In this document: piece after piece, positions 32,497 to 39,235 of the stretch
Layout of the letters: each line of letters begins with the position of its first letter
How positions within the stretch are numbered: position 1 is the first letter of the stretch
DNA from: Saccharopolyspora kobensis
GTDB taxonomy: Bacteria; Actinomycetota; Actinomycetes; Mycobacteriales; Pseudonocardiaceae
Assembly (NCBI RefSeq): GCF_900108315.1
Contig: NZ_FNVB01000003.1
Span: 407,404 to 471,403 of the forward strand
Direction: 5' to 3'
Length of the DNA stretch: 64,000 nucleotides
Notes under the pieces: model-generated
Told to the model about the DNA's origin: nothing
The model's input: only the letters and a program-made list of their open reading frames with translations
Databases searched by the model: none
Program-made: the position numbers and the translations under genes

Positions 32497-33414
32497 ATGA
32501 TCGACTTGTTGAGCGAACCGGCCACCGCCCGGAACTCCGCGCCGGAGGACGGCGTCCCGCACCACCTGCTCGGGCGCACCACCGCGCACCGGTGGTGGCG
32601 GCCGCTGGCGGAGCTGGTGCTGCTGCCGGTGCTGGCGATCGCGTTCTCGCTGCTGCTCTTCGGCGCCGCGTTCGGGCTCGCGGTGGCGTTCGGCGCCGAG
32701 ATCGGCCCGGACCAGGGCTTCGCCGACCCGCTCTGGGAATTCGGCTTAGGATTCGCCTCCATCGCGATCCTGCTGCCCGCCATCGCCCTCACCGCCAGGT
32801 GGGCGGGCAAGCGGCGGCTGGGCACGGTGTCCAGCGTGGCCGGCAGGCTGCGCCTGCGGTGGCTGCTGGAGTGCCTGGGCTGGGCGCTGCTGGGCATCGG
32901 GCTGGCGATCGGCGTCGATCTCGTCCGCGGCGTGCCGTGGGATGCCGCGGCGTGGCCGGGCTGGCCCACCTTCCTGACGGTGCTGGTGGTGGCGCTGGCG
33001 CTGGTGCCGTTCCAGGCCGCCGCGGAGGAGTACCTGTGCCGCGGCTGGCTCGTGCAGACCCTCGCGTCGTGGACGCGGACCCCGTGGCCGGGCGTCGTGC
33101 TGAGCTCGGTGGTGTTCGCCGGACTGCACGACTACACCGAACCCTGGGTGCTCGGCGAGATGTTCCTGTTCGCGATGGCGATGTGCTGGCTGACCATCCG
33201 CACCGGCGGGCTGGAGGCCTCGATCGCGCTGCACGTGGTGAACAACGTCGTCCTCATCGTGCTCGAAGCCACCCAGGGCATCCCGGACCTCGACCGGAGC
33301 GGCGGCGGCTACACGCTCTGGGACGTCCTGCCCATCGCCGCCACGACGCTGCTCTACACCTGGTGGATCGACCGGCGCGCCCGTCGGCTCGGCCTGGCCA
33401 CCAGGACCCGCTGA
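32497..33414 (+). CDS. CPBP-family intramembrane metalloprotease
   Basis: A 305-residue polytopic membrane protein of the CPBP (Abi/CAAX-protease and bacteriocin-processing) family. The catalytic motifs are in order: AAAEEYLCRGWL (EExxxR, residues about 170-180), FAGLHDY (second motif with His) and ALHVVNNVV (HxxxN). Eight or so hydrophobic helices are visible. Family members cleave prenylated or membrane proteins, or confer self-immunity to peptides. The ATG has ccggagg directly upstream. It is 25 bases ahead of the Clp-N gene and probably co-transcribed. Its substrate is unknown. Confidence 0.85.
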   Translation: MIDLLSEPATARNSAPEDGVPHHLLGRTTAHRWWRPLAELVLLPVLAIAFSLLLFGAAFGLAVAFGAEIGPDQGFADPLWEFGLGFASIAILLPAIALTARWAGKRRLGTVSSVAGRLRLRWLLECLGWALLGIGLAIGVDLVRGVPWDAAAWPGWPTFLTVLVVALALVPFQAAAEEYLCRGWLVQTLASWTRTPWPGVVLSSVVFAGLHDYTEPWVLGEMFLFAMAMCWLTIRTGGLEASIALHVVNNVVLIVLEATQGIPDLDRSGGGYTLWDVLPIAATTLLYTWWIDRRARRLGLATRTR

Positions 33415-33439
33415 CCCGACGACGCCCAGGAGGAATGAC

Positions 33440-34528
33440 ATGTCCCGAACGACGCTGCCGTGCACCGAGGTCTCCCGCGAGGTCGCCGAAGCGCTGACCG
33501 AGGCCTTCCGCGGAGCCATCCGGCGGGAGCAGCCCGCGGTGGGAACCGAGCACGTGCTCTCCGCGGTGCTCGACGGCGATTCAGCCGCCGGCAAGGTCCT
33601 CGCTCCCACGGTGCGCGCCAGCGGATCGATGATGGGCGTGATCCGGGCCAAGGGCATCGGCGATCACTGGGTGCACGACGACGATGCCGAACCGGTGCAC
33701 GACCTCGCGGTGACCGGCCTGCTGCGCGAAGCGGAATGGGCGGCGCGGCGGAAGGACTCCGACGTGCCGCCGCCGACAGGTGCGTTGCGCGCGGCTCTCC
33801 GGCAAGCGCTGCTCTACGCCGACGAGCACGGAACTCCGCGGGCCAACACCGCGCACTTGCTGATGGGGCTGCTGCACACGCCCCAGAACCGGGCGCACGA
33901 GGCACTTCGCGAACGCCGGGTGGACCGCAGCGACGTCCTCGCCCGGCTGCGGGTGCACCCCAGCGCGCGGGAACCCGGCGAGCCGCCCCGCACCGACACC
34001 GCGCGAACGCTCCGCAAGATGGGGCTGCTCACCGGACGGCGCGGTCAGCTGTCCGTGCGCTTGGTCGCCAAGCTCTTCGGCAACGGCGCACCGGTGTTCA
34101 TGGTGCTCCGGCTGGAAGCCCGCCGTCAGGCGATCCGGCTCGGGCACGGCGAGGTTACGACCGCGCACCTGCTGCTCGCCGTTCTCGCGCTCGACGAGCA
34201 GCTCACCGCCGCCGGGGAGCGGCTCTCGCCGGAACTGGCCGGGAGCGGCAACGCCGCCGAACTCCTCCGGTCCCGCGGAGTCACGCTGCACGCGGCGGCC
34301 AGCGTCGCGCTCGACCTGGCCCCGGCGGCCGGAGAACTCCCGCGCGCAGGAGAATTCCCCGAAGACGGTGCGCTGGTGAAGGTGCTGACCAAAGCCCGGT
34401 GGCGGGCCGAGGAGAACGGCGTTCCCGCGGGCACCGACGTCCTGCTCGCCGAGCTGCTGGCCGAACCCGAGGGCCTGGCCGCCGCCCTGCTGACCGGCCT
34501 CGGCGTCGACACCGACGACCTGGTGTGA
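33440..34528 (+). CDS. Clp N-terminal-domain protein without ATPase
   Basis: A 362-residue protein built of Clp_N-type helical repeats. GTEHVLSAVLDGDS near residue 36, NTAHLLMGLLHTPQNRAHEAL near 130 and TTAHLLLAVLALDEQL near 235 are Clp_N landmarks. There is no Walker motif, so it is not a ClpC/ClpB chaperone itself; such proteins are usually adaptors or stress-related binding proteins. ATG 33440 has aggagg nine bases upstream. It follows the membrane protease gene, so both may serve protein quality control. A 12-base-pair hairpin ends the unit. Confidence 0.78.
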   Translation: MSRTTLPCTEVSREVAEALTEAFRGAIRREQPAVGTEHVLSAVLDGDSAAGKVLAPTVRASGSMMGVIRAKGIGDHWVHDDDAEPVHDLAVTGLLREAEWAARRKDSDVPPPTGALRAALRQALLYADEHGTPRANTAHLLMGLLHTPQNRAHEALRERRVDRSDVLARLRVHPSAREPGEPPRTDTARTLRKMGLLTGRRGQLSVRLVAKLFGNGAPVFMVLRLEARRQAIRLGHGEVTTAHLLLAVLALDEQLTAAGERLSPELAGSGNAAELLRSRGVTLHAAASVALDLAPAAGELPRAGEFPEDGALVKVLTKARWRAEENGVPAGTDVLLAELLAEPEGLAAALLTGLGVDTDDLV

Positions 34529-34536
34529 CCGGGAGC

Positions 34537-34565
34537 GCTGCGCCCGCCGGTCGGGCGGGCGCAGC
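34537..34565. terminator. Bidirectional hairpin terminator
   Basis: GCTGCGCCCGCC (34537-34548) pairs perfectly with GGCGGGCGCAGC (34554-34565). It lies between the convergent Clp-N gene (stop at 34528) and oxidoreductase gene (stop at 34572), so it can serve both. Confidence 0.85.
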
Positions 34566-34571
34566 ACCGGC

Positions 34572-35750
34572 TCAGGAGCGGCTGGACTTCTCGAAGTAGT
34601 CGAGCAGCGCGGCCTCCGGCGCGGCCACCTCGACCGGTGCTCCGCCGTTGCGCAGGGATTCCGTCGCCGCGCAGCCGGTGGCGACCGCTTCCCGGGCCGC
34701 GATCGGCGAGGTGACGGTCGGCACCCCGGCGCTCACGAACTCCAGGAACTCGGCCACGATGCGCGGGTCGGCGCCACCGTGCCCGCCGCTGGCGCGCTCG
34801 ACCTCCACCACCCGGTCGGCCTCCGGCGCGTAGCCGCGGTGCCTGCGGTTCCACACCTTGACCACCGCGCCCTCGCCGTCGCCGAAGTTCTCCAGCCGGC
34901 CCTCGGTGCCGATGACGGTGTAGTTGCGCCAGTAGTCCGGCGTGTAGTGGCACTGCTGGTAGCTGGCCAGCACGCCGTTGTCCAGCTGCAGGTTGACCAG
35001 GTTCAGGTCCTCGACGTCGACCACCGGGTTCAGGCCGGTCTGGCTCAGCGGCGGCCAGTTCTGCTGGTACTCGGCCCAGTCGTGGCCGGTCTTGTAGACC
35101 TCGTGCTCGTTGCGGTCGGTGATCTCGCCGTAGACGGTCAGCGCACCGAGCGCGTTGACGCGCCTGCTGTAGCCGCCCGCCAGCCAGTGCAGGACGTCGA
35201 TGTCGTGCGCGCCCTTCTGCAGCAGCAGGCCGGTGCTCTTGCTGCGGTCGGCGTGCCAGTCCTTGAAGTAGTAGTCGCCGCCGTGCCCGACGAAGTGGCG
35301 GCACCACACCGACTTCACCTCGCCGATCGCACCGGAGGTGATCAGGTCGCGCATGGTGCGGATCACCGGCATGTGCCGCATGTTGTGCCCGACGTAGAGC
35401 TTGCCGCCGGTGCGCTCGGCCGCCGCCAGCACGCGGTCGCAGCCCTCGGTGGTGATGGCCAGCGGCTTCTCCAGGTAGACGGCGATGCCGGCTTCCAGGC
35501 AGCGGATCGCGTGCTCCTCGTGCAGGTGGTCGGGGCTGACCACGAACACCGCATCCAGCTCGCCGTCCAGCAGCTCGTCGAGCGAGTGCGTCACCCGGAC
35601 GTCGCCGTCGTAGCGCTGCGCGGCGGCCGCGGCGCGCGCCGGGTCCGGATCGGACACCGCGACGATCCGCGATCCCTCGCCGGGCCGGTGGGCGTGATCG
35701 GCGATCCCCACCCGGAGCCCGCACCCGAGCACACCTGTCCTGACGTCCAT
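34572..35750 (-). CDS. Gfo/Idh/MocA-family NAD(P)-dependent oxidoreductase
   Basis: A 392-residue sugar- or inositol-type dehydrogenase. The Rossmann domain is VRTGVLGCGLRVGIADHAH with VFVVSPDHLHEEHAIRCLEAG, and the family motif EKPLAIT (normally EKPxA) follows. The C-terminal alpha/beta domain has GLLLQKGAHDIDVLHWLAGG with the conserved Asp and His. The substrate is probably a sugar, sugar acid or cyclitol. It stands alone between a terminator and a dyad-containing promoter region. It could be an ordinary catabolic gene unrelated to the biosynthetic operon downstream of 35980. Confidence 0.9.
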   Translation of the reverse strand: MDVRTGVLGCGLRVGIADHAHRPGEGSRIVAVSDPDPARAAAAAQRYDGDVRVTHSLDELLDGELDAVFVVSPDHLHEEHAIRCLEAGIAVYLEKPLAITTEGCDRVLAAAERTGGKLYVGHNMRHMPVIRTMRDLITSGAIGEVKSVWCRHFVGHGGDYYFKDWHADRSKSTGLLLQKGAHDIDVLHWLAGGYSRRVNALGALTVYGEITDRNEHEVYKTGHDWAEYQQNWPPLSQTGLNPVVDVEDLNLVNLQLDNGVLASYQQCHYTPDYWRNYTVIGTEGRLENFGDGEGAVVKVWNRRHRGYAPEADRVVEVERASGGHGGADPRIVAEFLEFVSAGVPTVTSPIAAREAVATGCAATESLRNGGAPVEVAAPEAALLDYFEKSSRS

Positions 35751-35794
35751 GAGCCACCTTCCGCACGACCGGCACGACTGCGCGCAGTTGTCAC

Positions 35795-35814
35795 AAGCTG
35801 ATTGTTTGCAGCTT
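35795..35814. promoter_or_regulatory. Dyad in the oxidoreductase promoter region
   Basis: AAGCTG and CAGCTT flank an eight-base spacer. A TATAAG element on the minus strand overlaps its edge (near 35811-35816), and the decamer palindrome TTGCGCGCAA lies at 35826-35835. The AT-rich patch probably holds the promoter and operator of the oxidoreductase gene. Confidence 0.45.
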
Positions 35815-35979
35815 ATATCGATCACTTGCGCGCAATCCACCCTATGTTCTCCCACCCGTCCGCACCAGCCCCGGGCGTCCGGCGCGCGCAACAGCGCCGG
35901 GGGAACCCGCGGGCGGCGAGACGCCACCGCGGATTCCCCCGGCAACCCGGTTCAGCTGGAGACCGACGTTCCGACCGCG

Positions 35980-37374
35980 TCAGCCGGCAGCAGTGCTCCC
36001 CTCACCTCCCGCTCGGGTGCCAGCGCCGACCGGAGGCGGTGTCGGGATCGGCAGCGCGGTGCCGAAGTCCGGGCTGCGCCGCATCGACCAGCGCACCAGC
36101 GGCCCGGTGGCCGCCGTCGTGATCACCGCGACCAGCACGAGGACGGTGTACGCCAGCTGGTTGATCAGGCCGGCCTCGTGACCGATGGTCAGCACCACCA
36201 GCTCGGTCACGCCGCGGCAGTTCATCAGCACCCCGAACCGCAACGCCTCGGCCGCGGGCAGCCCGGCCAGGCGGACCGCGCCGCCCGCGCCGACCAGCTT
36301 GGTCACCACGGCCGCAACCAGCACCACCAGCAGCACCAACCAGGCCAGCGGCGCCGTGCCCAGCAGTCCCACCGAGGCCTTCAGCCCGACGCCGGCGAAG
36401 AACACCGGCAGCAGGACGATCAGCGTGAAGCCCTCCAGCCGCTCGCTGATCCGCTCCACGGCCGGCGAGTTGCGCGGAACCGCGACGCCGAACAGGAAGG
36501 CGCCGACGACCGGGTGCAGCTCGATGGCCTGGGTAAGCGCGGAGTAGCCGATCGCTCCCGAGACGAGCACCACCGCCAACGACTGGTTCGACCCGAGCTT
36601 GCGCACCAGCACCGCGAGCAGCGGACGCACGCAAAGCGCCGTGACGATCACGAGCGCGGTCGCCAGCAGCACGATCCGCAGGCCGTGACCGCTAGCGCCC
36701 TGCCCGGCCAGCAGGAACGCCAGGCTCAACCAGAGCAGCCCGTCACCGATCGCCGCGGCCGACAGCGACAACGCGCCGATGCTCGTCCGCTCCAGCTTCA
36801 GATCGGCGAGGAGCCGCGCCAGCACGGGCAGCGCCGTCACCGCCATGGCCAGCCCGACGAACAGCATCGTCTCCACCGGCGCATCGCTCGTGCCTGCGAA
36901 CAGGTCACCGGTGACGAACACGATGCCCATGCCCGCGGCGCACGGCAGGGCCATGCCGCCGATCACCGCCGCGCCCACCACGCCCTTGCGCTCGATCCGG
37001 TCGGTGCGCAGTTCGCAGCCCAGCAGGAAGACGAAGACGACGAGCCCGAGCTGCGCCATCTTGTCGAGTCCTTCCAGCACCGACGGCGGGAACAGCAGCG
37101 CTCCTCCCCCCGGCCACAGCGCACCGAGCAGGGAAGGCCCCAGCAGCAGGCCGCCGACCATCTCGCCGAGCACCGACGGCTGGTGGAACCGGCGAGCCAG
37201 CGCGGCCAGCGCCTGGCAGGTCACCAGGATCACCGCGACCGCGATGAGGAAGCGGGTGACGGAATCCACGGCGTGCGATTCGGTCGCGGCCCACAGCGGC
37301 ACCATGCCCGCGAGCGCCGCGACGCCCACGGCTGCCCCGAGCGCGGTCCGCACCCGGCCGGGCCTGCCGATCAC
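35980..37374 (-). CDS. CPA2-type cation/proton antiporter
   Basis: A 464-residue, about 12-helix transporter of the Na+(K+)/H+ antiporter CPA2 group. Landmarks are LGEMVGGLLLGPSLLG near residue 70, LVVFVFLLGCELRTD (the first membrane-embedded motif) and the ALSAAAIGDGLLWLSLAF segment, read here as SLSAAAIGDGLLWLSL, carrying a membrane Asp at the ion site. A Pro-rich cytoplasmic tail follows. GTG 37374 overlaps the stop of a 35-codon frame (GTGA). As the last gene of the biosynthetic operon it may export or counterbalance a cationic amine product; antiporters of this class occur in several antibiotic clusters. Confidence 0.88.
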   Translation of the reverse strand: MIGRPGRVRTALGAAVGVAALAGMVPLWAATESHAVDSVTRFLIAVAVILVTCQALAALARRFHQPSVLGEMVGGLLLGPSLLGALWPGGGALLFPPSVLEGLDKMAQLGLVVFVFLLGCELRTDRIERKGVVGAAVIGGMALPCAAGMGIVFVTGDLFAGTSDAPVETMLFVGLAMAVTALPVLARLLADLKLERTSIGALSLSAAAIGDGLLWLSLAFLLAGQGASGHGLRIVLLATALVIVTALCVRPLLAVLVRKLGSNQSLAVVLVSGAIGYSALTQAIELHPVVGAFLFGVAVPRNSPAVERISERLEGFTLIVLLPVFFAGVGLKASVGLLGTAPLAWLVLLVVLVAAVVTKLVGAGGAVRLAGLPAAEALRFGVLMNCRGVTELVVLTIGHEAGLINQLAYTVLVLVAVITTAATGPLVRWSMRRSPDFGTALPIPTPPPVGAGTRAGGEGSTAAG

Positions 37375-37478
37375 GCCGTCGCTCCCCCGTGCACGGTCCG
37401 CGGCCGCAGCGAGCACCGCTCCTCGTCACCGCACCGCGCCAGGTGGTCCCGGCCGGAGTCGTCGAACTGGTCGGACAT
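37371..37478 (-). CDS. Possible 35-residue peptide, coupled to the antiporter
   Basis: A short frame opens at ATG 37478 with ggggaag nine bases upstream and ends in a TGA that overlaps the GTG start of the antiporter (GTGA). The peptide begins MSDQFDDSGRDHLARCG and contains two cysteines (CGDEERC), a basic patch and a Thr/Ala tail. No family was recognised. It could be a genuine small protein, a translational-coupling leader for the antiporter, or chance. The clear overlap is the best argument that it is translated. Confidence 0.5.
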   Translation of the reverse strand: MSDQFDDSGRDHLARCGDEERCSLRPRTVHGGATA

Positions 37479-37525
37479 GCGCACTTCCCCTCGGTGAGCG
37501 GAAACAGTCGCCGCGACGGCGGGAA

Positions 37526-39235
37526 TCACGACGGGCTCGACTGCGGCACCGGTTCGGCCCCGTCGACGAACAGCGCCCGGGCCTTCGACCGCTGCAGCTT
37601 GCCGCTGGTCGTCTTCGGGATGCTCCGCTTCGGGACCAGGTGGACCGCGGCGGTGAGGACGCCGGTCCGGGCGCTGATCGCGCTCCGGACGGCGCGGCGC
37701 AGCTCCTCGTGCTCCTCCGCTCCGAGCTCGGTCTCGACGATCAGGTGGAGCTCCTCGGAATCGCCGCCGTCGGGCCGGTGCCCGACCGCGACCACGGCGC
37801 CGAGGCGAACTCCGGGCACGGTCTCCGCGGCCTGCTCGAAGTCGGTCGGGAAATAGTTGGCACCGCGGATGATGATCAGGTCCTTGGCCCGCCCGGTGAT
37901 CCGCAGACCGCCGTCCCGCAGGTAGCCGATGTCGCCGGTCTTCCACCAGTCCGGCGCGTCGACCGACGCGGCGGTCTCCTCCGGGAGGTCGAAGTAGCCG
38001 ACCGTGCGCGAGGGTCCCCGGAACTGCACGTGCCCGATCCGGTCCTCCCCGAGGGCGACGCCGTCGGCGTCGACGACGCGGACCTCCGTGCCGGGCACCG
38101 GTTCACCGCAGTCGACGACCCGCAGCGCGTCCGCACCGTGCGGATCGACGTCGACCACCCGCGCCTCGGCGACGGCGACCTGGCGGTCGATGGAGTCGTA
38201 CCGCAGCGGCGCGTCCGCTCTGGTGGAGGTGATGACCAGCGAAGCTTCCGCCATGCCGTAGGCGGGCACCAGCGCGTTGGAGGGCAGGCCCCACCGGGCG
38301 AAGCGGTCGAGGAAGCGCTGCACGGTGGCCGCTTGGACGGGTTCCGCCCCGCACAGCGCCGCGCGCCAGCACGACAGGTCAACGCCTTCGAGGTCCTCGT
38401 CGCGGATCCGGGCAGCGGCGTAGCCGAAGGCGAAGTTCGGCGCGGCGGAGAACGCGCCGCGGTAGTCGTTGATGTGCTGGAGCCACTCGACGGGCGCGCG
38501 GAGGAACCGGGTGGAGGGCATCAGCACGGCGTGCCCTCCGTTGTAGACCGGGCACAGCAGCCCCACGATCAGTCCCATGTCGTGGTACAGCGGCGCCCAG
38601 CTGACGGTCGGGTCGGCGTCCGTCCAATCGAGACAGCTGGTGAACTGCTCGCAGTTGGCCGCCAGGTTGGCGTGCGAGATCATGACGCCCTTGGGCCTGC
38701 CCGTCGAACCCGAGGTGCACTGGATCACCGCCAGGTCGTCGACGTCCGGCAGGCGGGCCGGATGTGCCGGCGCGTCGCTCGCGGTGGCGCGCGCCAGCAG
38801 CGCGGCACCGTCGATCAGGCTGGTGCCGGCGATCTCGGGAAGCGCGTCGAGCACCGCTGTCGTGGTGATGATCGCGGCGGGCCGCAGGTAGTCCGCGAGG
38901 TCCAGCAGCGGACCTTCGAACCCCGCGGCGCCTCCGAAGCGCGCGGGCACTGCGATCGCCGTCGGTATCGCGCCCAGCAGCTGGGTGCCGAAGAACGCGG
39001 TGATGAACTCCGGCCCCGTGGGCAGGCATAGCACCACCCGGTCGCCGTGGCCGACCCCGTGCTCCGCGAGGGCCGCCGCGGCGCGCGCGGCGGCCCCGAC
39101 GAGGGCGTCGTAGCGCAGCGTTTGCGCTCTGCCGGGCTCCGGGATCAGCGTCACCCCGGTTCCGTCGGCACCGCGTTCCGCGTGCGCCAGCAAGGCGTGC
39201 AGGATGCTGGGGAAGCGCGGGAGTACCGTGGTCAT
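37526..39235 (-). CDS. Fatty acyl-AMP ligase (FAAL)-type acyl-ACP ligase
   Basis: A 569-residue adenylate-forming enzyme. The phosphate loop is CTSGSTGRPKGVMISHANL, with YGMAEASLVI, TGDIGYLRDGGLRITGRAKDL and RGANYFPTDFEQAAE following; the last is the usual FAAL form. The C-terminal lysine is in KTTSGKLQRSKA. FAALs turn a free fatty acid into acyl-AMP and load it onto a carrier protein, here most likely the 86-residue ACP two genes upstream. The ATG overlaps the stop of the fusion-enzyme gene (ATGA). It supplies the lipid chain for the pathway. Confidence 0.9.
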   Translation of the reverse strand: MTTVLPRFPSILHALLAHAERGADGTGVTLIPEPGRAQTLRYDALVGAAARAAAALAEHGVGHGDRVVLCLPTGPEFITAFFGTQLLGAIPTAIAVPARFGGAAGFEGPLLDLADYLRPAAIITTTAVLDALPEIAGTSLIDGAALLARATASDAPAHPARLPDVDDLAVIQCTSGSTGRPKGVMISHANLAANCEQFTSCLDWTDADPTVSWAPLYHDMGLIVGLLCPVYNGGHAVLMPSTRFLRAPVEWLQHINDYRGAFSAAPNFAFGYAAARIRDEDLEGVDLSCWRAALCGAEPVQAATVQRFLDRFARWGLPSNALVPAYGMAEASLVITSTRADAPLRYDSIDRQVAVAEARVVDVDPHGADALRVVDCGEPVPGTEVRVVDADGVALGEDRIGHVQFRGPSRTVGYFDLPEETAASVDAPDWWKTGDIGYLRDGGLRITGRAKDLIIIRGANYFPTDFEQAAETVPGVRLGAVVAVGHRPDGGDSEELHLIVETELGAEEHEELRRAVRSAISARTGVLTAAVHLVPKRSIPKTTSGKLQRSKARALFVDGAEPVPQSSPS

